Positions 26,135-33,855 of a DNA stretch of 64,000 bases are shown one piece after another. The stretch is from NCBI GenBank assembly GCA_963666935.1, contig OY762936.1, positions 1,488,001-1,552,000 on the forward strand, given 5' to 3'. Position 1 is the stretch's first letter, and each line of letters begins with the position of its first letter. This DNA is from G963666935 sp963666935. Its GTDB lineage: Bacteria > Bacillota > Clostridia > Christensenellales > CAG-138. The notes below the pieces were generated by a model. It had not been told where the DNA came from. It saw only the letters and a program-made list of their open reading frames with translations, and did not search any database. The translations under genes and the position numbers were made by a program.

Positions 26135-26479
26135 ATGGCGGACTGTATTTTTTGCATGATTGCAAACGGCGAAATTCCAAGCAAGGTAGCTTATGAGGAT
26201 GATCAAGTGCTGGCGTTTCACGATATTGATCCCAAAGCGCCGGTTCATGTGTTGATCATTCCCAAAAAACATTTTTCCAGCATATTGGAGATTAATGAGG
26301 GAGAAAGCGGAACTCTTGCGCATATGTTCCTGGTTGCCAACAGGCTCGCTCATGAGCTGGGCGTGGCGGAAAGCGGCTTCCGGCTGGTGGTCAACACGGG
26401 CAAAGACGGCGGCCAGACGGTTCCACATTTGCACCTGCATCTTACCGGCGGCCGCGCTTTCGGGTGGCCTGCGGGTTAA
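26135..26479 (+). CDS. HIT family protein (HinT-like nucleotide phosphoramidase)
   Basis: 114 residues with TAGGAGG before the ATG. Begins CIFCMIANGEIPSKVAYED, the HIT N-terminus with a zinc-type CxxC, and ends with the catalytic histidine triad HLHLHL followed by GGR. HinT-like proteins hydrolyse adenylated or phosphoramidate nucleotides; the cellular substrate is usually unclear. It lies 12 bases after mtaB and probably shares its transcript. Confidence 0.93.
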   Translation: MADCIFCMIANGEIPSKVAYEDDQVLAFHDIDPKAPVHVLIIPKKHFSSILEINEGESGTLAHMFLVANRLAHELGVAESGFRLVVNTGKDGGQTVPHLHLHLTGGRAFGWPAG

Positions 26480-26499
26480 AGAAATATCCGATAATTGTG

Positions 26500-26528
26500 T
26501 TGACTTGCAAAAATGGTTCAAGTATAAT
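26500..26528 (+). promoter_or_regulatory. promoter of rpsU
   Basis: TTGACT (26500-26505) and a perfect TATAAT (26523-26528) with a 17-base spacer, 74 bases before the rpsU start. Strong, as expected for a ribosomal protein gene. Confidence 0.85.
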
Positions 26529-26601
26529 GTCTTTGTGTTTTGTTCCGATGCAACGACGACAGGATGACATGCTATGTTGCATTTAGAGGGGAGGGATATA
26601 G

Positions 26602-26772
26602 ATGGAAATTCGCGTAGGTGAAAATGAGTCCCTGGAAAGTGCTCTCAAACGGTTTAAGCGTAAATGCGCCCGTAGCGGCGTGTTAGCGGAAGTGCGCAGG
26701 CGGGAACATTATGAGAAGCCCAGCGTAAAGCGCAAGAAAAAGGCCGAGGCAGCCAGAAAGCGCAAGTATTGA
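26602..26772 (+). CDS. rpsU: 30S ribosomal protein S21
   Basis: 56 residues, too short for most ORF filters. The ATG at 26602 follows GGGAGG. Sequence reads MEIRVGENESLESALKRFKR, then KCARSGVLAEVRRREHYEKP and a Lys/Arg-rich tail ending RKRKY, the complete S21 family pattern. S21 sits near the 3' end of 16S rRNA. It has its own promoter and terminator. yqeY, the usual downstream partner, is absent. Confidence 0.96.
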   Translation: MEIRVGENESLESALKRFKRKCARSGVLAEVRRREHYEKPSVKRKKKAEAARKRKY

Positions 26773-26881
26773 TTCAACGAATCACTGTTGTTCGGGATAA
26801 TGCAAGGTCCTTCCCGACAAACTGCCAGGCAGTCAGTCATGCCGTATGGGAACACGAAGACACAAACTTATTTGCATAGCG

Positions 26882-26906
26882 AAGGGCTCGGTTTTACCGG
26901 GCCTTT
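26882..26906 (+). terminator. terminator after rpsU
   Basis: AAGGGCTCGG and CCGGGCCTT pair around TTTTA with one bulged G, then TTTTC. It lies ~110 bases after rpsU. The stretch between holds two small hairpins (TGT-CGGGA/TCCCGACA and ACTGCC-A-GGCAGT) but no gene. Confidence 0.65.
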
Positions 26907-26957
26907 TCATTATATAAAACGACATGAAACGGCATATCATAGTATGGAGGTGATACT

Positions 26958-27200
26958 ATGGCATTTTCGAGCTTTGTGGAGTTTAGGCGGAAAGAGGTGA
27001 TCAACCTGCGCGACGGTGCACGCTTGGGCTGTATTTGCGACTGTGAAATCGACATTTGCAGCGGAATGATTCATTCCATTGTGGTGCCGGGGCCTCCGCG
27101 GTTCTTCGGGCTTTTGAGAAGTGATGAAGAGATTGTAATCCCTTTCAATAAGATCAACAAGATCGGAGACGACGTGATTTTGGTTGATATTGTCCTTTGA
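26958..27200 (+). CDS. YlmC/YmxH family PRC-barrel sporulation protein
   Basis: 80 residues with GGAGGTG before the ATG. The whole protein is a short PRC-barrel-like domain: SFVEFRRKEVINLRDGARLG, CDCEIDICSG, then ...FFGLLRSDEEIVIPFNKINKIGDDVILVDI. The YlmC/YmxH family occurs in spore-formers and one member is a sigma-E-regulated gene of unknown function. It stands alone between rpsU and nrdR. Confidence 0.88.
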   Translation: MAFSSFVEFRRKEVINLRDGARLGCICDCEIDICSGMIHSIVVPGPPRFFGLLRSDEEIVIPFNKINKIGDDVILVDIVL

Positions 27201-27211
27201 ACTAAAAAAGA

Positions 27212-27241
27212 TTAGAAACTATGCGATATATGTGGTATAGT
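27212..27241 (+). promoter_or_regulatory. promoter of nrdR
   Basis: TTAGAA (27212-27217) and TATAGT (27236-27241), 18-base spacer, 37 bases before nrdR. Confidence 0.5.
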
Positions 27242-27278
27242 AAACTCACAGAATATACTTTAGCTGGGAGGCCGTCCT

Positions 27279-27734
27279 ATGAAATGTCGCTATTGTTCGA
27301 GTACAGAGAGCAAAGTGGTGGATTCACGTCCGACGGATGACGGTACGTCCATTCGCAGGAGGCGCGAATGCATCAATTGCGGCAAACGATTTACAACCTA
27401 CGAGAAAATTGAAGAGATCCCCATTATGGTAATCAAAAAGGACGGCCGGAGAGAACCTTTCGACAGCGAGAAAATTCTCGCGGGTGTGCGAAAGGCCTGT
27501 GAAAAGCGGCCCGTTTCTCTAACGGATCAGGAGTCGCTGGTTGATGATGTGGTACGGGAGGTATTTAACTCTCTCGAGCAGGAAGTCAAAAGCGAAACCA
27601 TCGGTGAGTTTGTCATGCAACGGCTCAAAACGCTGGATGAAGTTGCTTATGTGCGGTTTGCCTCCGTCTATCGTCAGTTTAAGGACATCAATACCTTTAT
27701 GAACGAGGTAAAGCTGTTGCTGGGGGAAAAGTAG
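27279..27734 (+). CDS. nrdR: transcriptional repressor NrdR
   Basis: 151 residues with GGGAGG upstream of the ATG. The N-terminal zinc ribbon has Cys3, Cys6, Cys31 and Cys34; RRRRECINC and FTTYEKIE are family constants. The ATP-cone domain follows (IKKDGRREPFDSEKILAGVRKAC) and senses ATP/dATP. NrdR represses ribonucleotide reductase genes, which are not in this window. The next gene starts two bases later, so the two are probably co-transcribed. Confidence 0.97.
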   Translation: MKCRYCSSTESKVVDSRPTDDGTSIRRRRECINCGKRFTTYEKIEEIPIMVIKKDGRREPFDSEKILAGVRKACEKRPVSLTDQESLVDDVVREVFNSLEQEVKSETIGEFVMQRLKTLDEVAYVRFASVYRQFKDINTFMNEVKLLLGEK

Positions 27735-27736
27735 AG

Positions 27737-28588
27737 TTGCAAGTGGAATATTCCAAATTGGCCGCGCTGTGTAAGCACGGCTTTCTTTTAAAGCAAACGG
27801 AGGCAGGAACGGACCTGTATGCGTCAGAGGCTCTTGTCAATATGCCGGGGGTGCTGCATGGTTTTTCTACCCGGCGCGGCGGCATGAGCGTCGGGCCGTA
27901 TACCGCGCTGAACCTGAGCTGGCGGCGCAATGCCTCCAGAGAGGAAACTGTTGAGAACTTTCATATTTTTGCCAGAGGCGCCGGTGTTGCCTACGACAGC
28001 ATGGCCCGCATCAACCACGCGCACGGAGATACGATTCTTCGCTTAAGCACCGTCCATTGCGGACGCGGTTTTTATAAAGAGGAGTTGCCGCTGTGCGACG
28101 GATTGATTACCAACGATCCGGGCGTTACGTTAGTGACTGCCCATGCAGATTGCTGCGCATACTTTCTTTATGATCCGGTTACGCGTTCCGCGGGGATTGT
28201 CCATGCCGGGTGGAAGGGAACGCTCGCAAGGATCGGCGGAAAAACCGTTGCGCGGATGCAGCAGGAGTTCGGAGCCGATCCGAAGGACTTGATCGTGGCG
28301 GTGGGTCCTTGTATCTGCAAAGACTGTTTCGAAGTAGACGAAGAGCTTGCGGAAAAATTCATTGCAGAGTTCCAGTTCAATGGGCTTAGTAAAAAAGGCT
28401 GCCCGGGTAAAGCGTTCGTGGATCTTGAAATGGCCGCTGCCATCCAGTTTCTGGATGCAGGCATTATCCCTTCCAATATGACACTGATGCACGCCTGCAC
28501 CTATGAGGCACCCGATGTGTTTTTCTCTCACAGGCGAGACAAGGGCATTACGGGCGCAATGGCAGCATTTATAAAAATCATTCCATAA
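27737..28588 (+). CDS. pgeF: PgeF/YlmD-type multicopper polyphenol oxidase-fold protein (peptidoglycan editing factor)
   Basis: 283 residues from the TTG at 27737 (GGGGGAAAAG upstream); a GTG at 27743 is equally possible. Family landmarks are HGFSTRRGGMSVGPY, ...NHAHGDTIL, the metal site HADCCAYFLYDP, HAGWKGTLARI and VGPCICKDCFEV with Cys and His ligands, and FFSHRRDKG near the end. PgeF (YfiH) edits wrongly built muropeptides; other members were called laccase-like or purine phosphorylase-like. Genes of this family often sit next to cell-division or nrdR genes. Confidence 0.9.
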   Translation: MQVEYSKLAALCKHGFLLKQTEAGTDLYASEALVNMPGVLHGFSTRRGGMSVGPYTALNLSWRRNASREETVENFHIFARGAGVAYDSMARINHAHGDTILRLSTVHCGRGFYKEELPLCDGLITNDPGVTLVTAHADCCAYFLYDPVTRSAGIVHAGWKGTLARIGGKTVARMQQEFGADPKDLIVAVGPCICKDCFEVDEELAEKFIAEFQFNGLSKKGCPGKAFVDLEMAAAIQFLDAGIIPSNMTLMHACTYEAPDVFFSHRRDKGITGAMAAFIKIIP

Positions 28589-28609
28589 TTACCAACTTTC
28601 ATACAGAAT

Positions 28610-28663
28610 AACCCTTTTGCCGCAGGAGAAACTGAGTGTATATGCGGGCTGAAGGGTTTTTTT
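28610..28663 (+). terminator. terminator whose 3' arm is the ribosome site of the next gene
   Basis: AACCCTT (28610-28616) pairs with AAGGGTT (28652-28658) and a seven-T run ends at 28663, directly before the ATG at 28664. GAAGGG (28651-28656), the only possible Shine-Dalgarno of that gene, lies in the 3' arm. The structure may end pgeF transcripts and, when transcribed through, hide the ribosome site. Confidence 0.65.
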
Positions 28664-29236
28664 ATGGAGATTTATGTAGTTATCGCGGTTTGCGCGATTA
28701 TAGCGCTTTGCACGTCGGAGCGGGCCAATGTGGTTGCTGTACTTGGCGTCAACCGTTTTTTTGCGATCTTTGTACTGCTGTGTGTGCTATGCCTCTCACG
28801 ATTTGAAATTGATATTGCTCCCGAACTGCGGTTGAATCCGGGGCTTTTTGTGCTGCCCATTGCAGTAACGAAATTTCGACCGAATTCGGGCAAATGGCTG
28901 ATTATGTGGAGCTGTGTTTTGATTTTTGCCGTACTGTCTTTTTTGGCGGAGCGGCTGGGCTGGTTGTATGGCTCGGAAAACGGCCTGTTGTGCGGAATGC
29001 TGGCGGGCGCTGCCATCATACTTCTGGATGAGAATCAATTTACCGCTTTTTTGGGCATATCCATTGTGCCTTTGATGAAGACGATGCTTGACATGTTTTA
29101 CAATGAGTATTCCATTGGATACAGCGCTCTGGATTTTTCAAGCTCAGCGCTGCTCAACGCGCAAATTTTGGCTGTTACAATGGCGGCATTTCTGGTATTT
29201 ATACGCAAATCTAAAGGAGAAACGGCGAAGAATTAA
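28664..29236 (+). CDS. unidentified integral membrane protein upstream of spoIIIA
   Basis: 190 residues with about five hydrophobic helices (near 1-17, 30-45, 57-66 weak, 78-95, 103-122, 168-184) separated by short charged loops (RFEIDIAPELRLN, KFRPNSG, MFYNEYSIGYSALD). I recognise no family. The protein lies 68 bases before spoIIIAA and may be transcribed with pgeF or alone. A sporulation role is suggested only by position. The start is the ATG at 28664, 7 bases from GAAGGG inside a hairpin. An earlier start is excluded by the terminator. Confidence 0.7.
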   Translation: MEIYVVIAVCAIIALCTSERANVVAVLGVNRFFAIFVLLCVLCLSRFEIDIAPELRLNPGLFVLPIAVTKFRPNSGKWLIMWSCVLIFAVLSFLAERLGWLYGSENGLLCGMLAGAAIILLDENQFTAFLGISIVPLMKTMLDMFYNEYSIGYSALDFSSSALLNAQILAVTMAAFLVFIRKSKGETAKN

Positions 29237-29247
29237 CAGGCGATTCA

Positions 29248-29277
29248 GTATTATTTAAAACATGTGCTTCATAGTTA
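29248..29277 (+). promoter_or_regulatory. possible sigma-E promoter of the spoIIIA operon
   Basis: GTATTAT (29248-29254) and CATAGTTA (29270-29277), 15 bases apart, resemble the sigma-E pattern (-35 ATA-rich, -10 CATACANT) and stand 28 bases before spoIIIAA, an operon that sigma-E controls in B. subtilis. The match is partial. Confidence 0.35.
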
Positions 29278-29304
29278 TATACAAATAACAGGAGGACATG
29301 CCGA

Positions 29305-30186
29305 ATGGATGCGCAATGCAGCTGGAAAAACTACATCATGCCAATCCTGTCGGAGAAAATACGTGAAGAAATCCATGATTGCGATTGCGACATAGAGGAG
29401 ATTCGCGTCTGCGTCAACCGCGAGGTGCGGCTGAGAAAAAGCGGGCAGGAAATCCTGACGGGATGTATCGCCTCTTTGGAGGATTGCCGAATCCTTTTTG
29501 AAAACATCTGCAGGCATTCACTTTATGCGTTTGAAGAAGAGCTTCGCGAATGTTATGTGACGCTGGATGGCGGGTATCGGGTAGGGATTGCGGGCATGAT
29601 GCTTCCGGATAAAAAGGGGAGTTTCCGCATGGTTGCGCCTAGTGGGTTCAATATCCGCATCGCACGAGAGATCATAGGGAGCGCGCAAGGAATTATGCCG
29701 CATCTGGATCGGGGTGGCACATCAATCAACTCCGTATTGCTGATCTCGCCGCCTGGAGCCGGTAAAACGACGGTGCTCCGGGATGCGGCGCGCCAGCTGT
29801 CGAACCGGGGACACAAGGTATGCATCGCCGATGAGCGCAATGAGCTTTCGGGAAGCGTGAATGGGATTCCCACGCTGGATGTGGGGAAACGGACGGATGT
29901 GATGTCGGGGTGCAGCAAAGCGGTGGCCATGGGGCTCATGATCCGAATGATGTCCCCCGAGATTATAGTCACCGATGAAATCTCCGGGCCTGAGGATGCG
30001 AGCGCGATTTTGGACGCCGCCGGATGCGGGGTTAAAATTCTAGCCAGTGCCCATGCCGACGGCTACCAGCAACTAAAAAAGCGGCAAAACATCCGCCTAC
30101 TCCTGTCGGAAGGATGCTTCGATCAAGTAATTCTCATGAACCGGAAGCGGGAAAACGTAACGTTCAAGGCGGTGGGAGAATCATGA
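29305..30186 (+). CDS. spoIIIAA: stage III sporulation protein AA (ATPase)
   Basis: 293 residues with AGGAGG before the ATG. A type II/IV secretion-like ATPase: Walker A PPGAGKTT at 149-156, IADERNELSGSV, Walker B-type IIVTDEISGPEDA, and ASAHADG. It powers the SpoIIIA-SpoIIQ feeding-tube channel between mother cell and forespore, acting in the mother cell. The AB gene overlaps its stop (ATGA), so translation is coupled. Confidence 0.96.
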   Translation: MDAQCSWKNYIMPILSEKIREEIHDCDCDIEEIRVCVNREVRLRKSGQEILTGCIASLEDCRILFENICRHSLYAFEEELRECYVTLDGGYRVGIAGMMLPDKKGSFRMVAPSGFNIRIAREIIGSAQGIMPHLDRGGTSINSVLLISPPGAGKTTVLRDAARQLSNRGHKVCIADERNELSGSVNGIPTLDVGKRTDVMSGCSKAVAMGLMIRMMSPEIIVTDEISGPEDASAILDAAGCGVKILASAHADGYQQLKKRQNIRLLLSEGCFDQVILMNRKRENVTFKAVGES

Positions 30187-30680
30187 AGCTGGCAATATCG
30201 GTGCTTATCATACTCATTACGTCTTATCTTGGGTATTCGAAGGGATATAGTATCAAGCGAAGAATCCGCGTTCTGGAAGATATGGCAAATGACATCGTGC
30301 AGCTTGGGAAACTGGTAGAATACAAGTCGCTGCCCATCAGCGAACTGCTCACAAAAGCGCAGATGTCCACACCGGAATTCTGGGACCTCTTTGCGGAGGG
30401 CATCGTCGGAGGGAAAAGCGCGGAGAAGGCTTGGGTTGAGGCGGTTGAACGCGCATCCCCGTTGGCTGCGCTCAAAGAGGATGAGAAAAGCCTTTTAAAG
30501 GAATACGGGCTAGGGCTGGGGCTGCTGGATCGATATACGCTCAACGCAAACGCCGGCTATGTATCGGGCCGTATTCGGGATTATGCAGAGCAATTCAGGC
30601 GCGAGGAGATAAAAAAATGCAAAATGTACGGTATATTGGGAATGCTCTCGGGAATGGCAATCTCGCTGATGGTATGGTGA
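30183..30680 (+). CDS. spoIIIAB: stage III sporulation protein AB
   Basis: 165 residues from the ATG at 30183, which overlaps the AA stop. N-terminal membrane helix (residues 2-18, then GYSKGYSIKRRI), a long alpha-helical cytoplasmic domain, and a C-terminal hydrophobic end (MYGILGMLSGMAISLMVW). Related to type II secretion GspF platform proteins. It anchors the AA ATPase. Confidence 0.93.
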   Translation: MKLAISVLIILITSYLGYSKGYSIKRRIRVLEDMANDIVQLGKLVEYKSLPISELLTKAQMSTPEFWDLFAEGIVGGKSAEKAWVEAVERASPLAALKEDEKSLLKEYGLGLGLLDRYTLNANAGYVSGRIRDYAEQFRREEIKKCKMYGILGMLSGMAISLMVW

Positions 30681-30690
30681 GGGTTTGGAT

Positions 30691-30888
30691 ATGAATATTG
30701 AAATGATTCTAAAAGTCGCGGGGGTGGGGATGTTGGTGGCGGTCATCTGCCAGCTGCTCAAGCAAACCGGAAGGGACGATATGGCTATGCTTGCGGCGCT
30801 GGCGGGGCTGATTATCACTATCAGCATGGTCATCAGCGAAGTGGGGGCGCTCTTTAACGAAGTAAAGCAGATCTTTGGCCTGTACTAA
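30691..30888 (+). CDS. spoIIIAC: stage III sporulation protein AC
   Basis: 65 residues from the ATG at 30691, preceded by GTGAGGG. Two hydrophobic helices (IEMILKVAGVGMLVAVICQLL; MLAALAGLIITISMVI) with conserved KQTGRDD between them, the family signature. It shares ancestry with AD. Mother-cell membrane component of the SpoIIIA channel. Confidence 0.92.
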   Translation: MNIEMILKVAGVGMLVAVICQLLKQTGRDDMAMLAALAGLIITISMVISEVGALFNEVKQIFGLY

Positions 30889-30901
30889 AAGAGGAACAGA
30901 T

Positions 30902-31294
30902 ATGACGGTGATGCAAATTGCGGGCGTGGCGCTCATTTCTATTGCAGCGCTTGCCATAATCAGAACGTATCGACCGGATCTCGCCCTTGCGCTGAGCATC
31001 ACGGTATGCGTTGTGATCCTAATCGCCGTAGTGGGCAACATTGCCGAAATCAAGGGCGTTGTGGACCAAATGCTGACCGGTTACGGGCTGGATGCGCTGC
31101 ACATTAAGGTTATCTTCAAAGTCATAGGCATTGCCTATATCGCGCAGTTTGCCGCCGATGCCTGCCGCGATGCGGGCGAGGGCGCCATCGCGTCCAAGGT
31201 AGAGCTGGCTGGACGGGTTTTGATTGTTGCAACTGCCATGCCGGCCATGATCTCTATCCTCTCGTTGCTTCAAAGCCTGCTGGTGTCCACATGA
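30902..31294 (+). CDS. spoIIIAD: stage III sporulation protein AD
   Basis: 130 residues from the ATG at 30902 (AGAGGAAC upstream). Four hydrophobic helices with AC-like repeats: IAGVALISIAALAII..., RPDLALALSITVCVVILIAV and IAQFAADACRDAGEGAIASKVELAGRVLI, the conserved AD loop. Overlaps spoIIIAE by four bases (ATGA). Confidence 0.93.
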   Translation: MTVMQIAGVALISIAALAIIRTYRPDLALALSITVCVVILIAVVGNIAEIKGVVDQMLTGYGLDALHIKVIFKVIGIAYIAQFAADACRDAGEGAIASKVELAGRVLIVATAMPAMISILSLLQSLLVST

Positions 31295-32436
31295 AACGGT
31301 TGATTCTGGTGGCGGCTCTGCTGATTCTGCTTGTGATTCCCTGCGCAGCGTACGGCGAGCCGGTGGACGACGCGGGGCTCAAAGACGCAATGTCGGCTTA
31401 TGACTTTTCGAGTTGGCAGAATTATATGGATGCGCTGCCCGACGAGGTTCAGAGCATTTGGGACAATGCAGGGATTGATGAAATTCTCAGCGGCCTTTCA
31501 AACGGTACGGCGGATTATACAATCGACCTCAATGATATTTCTCATGTATTTACGGCCGCGTTGCGCAGCGAGGCACAGCAATACCGCCTTGTTGTGGCAA
31601 TCATGATCCTCTCCGGCGTGGCGATTGCGCTTCTGGGCGAGGAACAGAAAAACCCGGCCGCGATTGCGAAATTTCTCTGCAGTGGTGTCTGTGCTCTGGT
31701 GATCGCTTCTTCGATGGTCTCTCAGGTCCGCAGCACTTCCCGGGCCATTGAAACTCTTGGCAGCTGGATTGAGCTGGTAATGCCCGTAACCGTGGTGGCG
31801 ATGAGCGCACTGGGTGCTGCCGCCTCGTCCGGAGCATTGCAAACGGTGATGGTCTTTTTGACGGGCACAGTGTTCAAGATTTTTACGGGGATCCTTCTCC
31901 CGTGGATCCTATGCGGCGGGGTAATCGCCATCGCTGGCGGCATATCGGGTAGAAGCGAAACCGATCAGATCCTTAAACTCGTCAAGTCCTCAGTAAAGTG
32001 GACAATCGGCATCATATTTACCGTGTTCCTAAGCACCTTGAGCGTTAAGGGATTAAGCGCGGCGGGAGTGGACAGTGTGAGCATAAAGACCCTGAAATAT
32101 GCGCTGGATAAATCGGTTCCCGTGGTAGGAAGCATGCTCTCCGGAACTTATGATACGGTGCGGGCCTATACGCTGCTCATCAAAAATGCCGCGGGAATTA
32201 CGGCGTCCATGGTAGTGGTGGGAAGCCTGCTTGCGCCGGCATGCGATATTATCATAACAGCCATTGCGCTGCGCATTTTATCCGCTGTGGGCGCGCTGGT
32301 GTCAAACCCGGAAATTTCTCGGATGTTCTCAAGCCTAGCGGATATATACACCTATATATTCGGCGCGCTGGTTACCGTTGCGGTTATGAGTATCATTTTG
32401 CTGGGCGCTATGATGGCGATGGGAGGGGGGCTTTGA
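31291..32436 (+). CDS. spoIIIAE: stage III sporulation protein AE
   Basis: 381 residues beginning with a signal-like helix (residues 1-22). A ~70-residue extracytoplasmic segment (SWQNYMDALPDEVQSIW) precedes six or seven hydrophobic helices, with conserved DKSVPVVGSMLSGTYDTV in the last third. A polytopic core of the SpoIIIA complex. It overlaps AD by four bases and AF by one, so all are tightly coupled. Confidence 0.94.
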   Translation: MKRLILVAALLILLVIPCAAYGEPVDDAGLKDAMSAYDFSSWQNYMDALPDEVQSIWDNAGIDEILSGLSNGTADYTIDLNDISHVFTAALRSEAQQYRLVVAIMILSGVAIALLGEEQKNPAAIAKFLCSGVCALVIASSMVSQVRSTSRAIETLGSWIELVMPVTVVAMSALGAAASSGALQTVMVFLTGTVFKIFTGILLPWILCGGVIAIAGGISGRSETDQILKLVKSSVKWTIGIIFTVFLSTLSVKGLSAAGVDSVSIKTLKYALDKSVPVVGSMLSGTYDTVRAYTLLIKNAAGITASMVVVGSLLAPACDIIITAIALRILSAVGALVSNPEISRMFSSLADIYTYIFGALVTVAVMSIILLGAMMAMGGGL

Positions 32437-32603
32437 TGCTGGAACAGGTGTATCGGGTCGTGGGAGCCATCACGGTGCTTTATGTGGTCTCGTGCATCCT
32501 AAAATATCTGCTTCCGCAGGGAAATTTAAAGAAAAATGCAGAAAAAGTTTTGGATCTCCTTTTGCTTTTCATCATTGCTGACATCGTTTTTAAGTGGTTT
32601 TAA
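32436..32603 (+). CDS. spoIIIAF: stage III sporulation protein AF, shortened to the membrane anchor
   Basis: 55 residues from the ATG at 32436 (GGAGGGGGG upstream, TGATG overlap with AE). The product is just two hydrophobic helices, VYRVVGAITVLYVVSCILKYLL and KVLDLLLLFIIADIVFKWF, joined by PQGNLKKNAE, which matches the first ~55 residues of SpoIIIAF (LLPNSSMQKYVKMV-type loop). Usual SpoIIIAF proteins are ~200 residues with a C-terminal ring-forming domain; here a TAA stop follows and spoIIIAG begins 10 bases later. No downstream remainder in another frame is seen, so it looks like a clean shortening and not a fresh frameshift. Position in the operon supports the name. Confidence 0.8.
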   Translation: MLEQVYRVVGAITVLYVVSCILKYLLPQGNLKKNAEKVLDLLLLFIIADIVFKWF

Positions 32604-32613
32604 GGAGAAGAAT

Positions 32614-33222
32614 ATGAATTTAAAGGAATTGATCAAAGCATACTCGGGCAAGCTCGCCGATAAAATGAAAACAGACAGACGCGTAGAACTTATCGTCTAC
32701 GGGGCACTGATCCTACTGGTTCTTCTGTTGTTTGTCTCCAGCACAAAAGGCAGTGAGAAGGCTAATGTAAATACGGAAGCCGCTTCGGTAATGCAACCGG
32801 AAACGGCGGAGAATTACGCAGATGTTGAAACCAGGCTGGAAGAAATATTAAGCTGCATTCGGGGCGCGGGCAAAATCAAGGTAATGATCACTTATGATAC
32901 GGGCACGCAGATCGTACCGGCCATGAGTACGAACGCCCAGACCAATACCTCCGAAACCACCAGCGAATCCTCATCTACGCTCAATGAAAGCCAAACGGAG
33001 TCTAAAGAACCCGTGACGATATCTCAAAGTGGAAGCAATCAGGTGATCGTACTGACGGAGCGCATGCCCGAAATCCGCGGTGTGATCGTCATTGCGCAGG
33101 GGGCGGCGGATATAGCCGTAAGAATGAAACTGGAAGATGCTGTCGAAACTGTACTGGGCGTGGACGCCTCGTGCATAAATGTATTTGAAATGAGTTCAAA
33201 CTATTATAACAGTGAGGAGTAA
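32614..33222 (+). CDS. spoIIIAG: stage III sporulation protein AG
   Basis: 202 residues from the ATG at 32614 after AAGGAG; upstream in-frame ATGs lie inside AF. One helix (residues ~26-42), then an extracytoplasmic ring-building domain: ETRLEEILSCIRGAGKIKVMITYDTG, a Ser/Thr-rich insert (TSETTSESSSTLNESQTE) and the second half PEIRGVIVIAQGAADIAVRMKLEDAVETVLGVD. SpoIIIAG forms a large ring in the intermembrane space. Confidence 0.94.
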   Translation: MNLKELIKAYSGKLADKMKTDRRVELIVYGALILLVLLLFVSSTKGSEKANVNTEAASVMQPETAENYADVETRLEEILSCIRGAGKIKVMITYDTGTQIVPAMSTNAQTNTSETTSESSSTLNESQTESKEPVTISQSGSNQVIVLTERMPEIRGVIVIAQGAADIAVRMKLEDAVETVLGVDASCINVFEMSSNYYNSEE

Positions 33223-33226
33223 TTGT

Positions 33227-33757
33227 ATGAAAAAATTATTTTCTAGGTATGGCGTGCTAATCGTAACAGCTCTTCTACTCATTGGCGCATTTATTGTGAA
33301 CATGAATACAAGTTCCGATGCCGATGATGTGGTGGAGACCGTGGCTGGTTCTGCTGAGAAAATGGAAGAGAAGGCGGCAGTGGGTCAGGCTGAAGCCACA
33401 AATACGCAGGAGAATTATTTTGAGGCGTTCCGGCAAGAAAGAAGCGACACACGGGCAATTGAAATCGAGTGTCTGGATGAAGTCATCGCGACTTCGGGAA
33501 GTGATGCAGAGACGCTTGCGGACGCCCAGGAGCAAAAACTTGCCCTGGTAGAAAATATGGAAAAAGAATTTACCGTGGAAAGCCTGATCAAGGCAAAGGG
33601 CTTTCATGACGTCGCGGTCACCTTTCACGCGGGTTCCGTAAACGTGATTGTGGATAGCGAAGCGCTGGATGATAGACAGGTTGCGCAGATTCTGGATATT
33701 GTCATGCGGGAAACCGGTGAAAGCGCCGACAATATTAAAATCCAAACCGGGAATTGA
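33227..33757 (+). CDS. spoIIIAH: stage III sporulation protein AH
   Basis: 176 residues from the ATG at 33227 (GAGGAG upstream). N-terminal helix LIVTALLLIGAFIVN, a polar linker, then the C-terminal ring/EscJ-like domain (EYLVESLIKAKGF-like FTVESLIKAKGFHDVAVTFHAG, VNVIVDSEALDDRQVAQILDIV). It pairs with SpoIIQ of the forespore across the septum. No spoIIQ gene lies in the window. Confidence 0.94.
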   Translation: MKKLFSRYGVLIVTALLLIGAFIVNMNTSSDADDVVETVAGSAEKMEEKAAVGQAEATNTQENYFEAFRQERSDTRAIEIECLDEVIATSGSDAETLADAQEQKLALVENMEKEFTVESLIKAKGFHDVAVTFHAGSVNVIVDSEALDDRQVAQILDIVMRETGESADNIKIQTGN

Positions 33758-33811
33758 ATGTGACAGAAATTTCAACAAATGGGTAAGATGCTATGCAGAG
33801 AGCCAGAAATC

Positions 33812-33820
33812 TGATATAAT
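33812..33820 (+). promoter_or_regulatory. extended -10 promoter of the asp23 operon
   Basis: TGATATAAT, a perfect extended -10 (TGN-TATAAT), 36 bases before the Asp23 gene. No good -35 is seen at the right distance. Confidence 0.45.
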
Positions 33821-33855
33821 GCACTCATATACTATTGAATAAGGAGGCGTTAACT

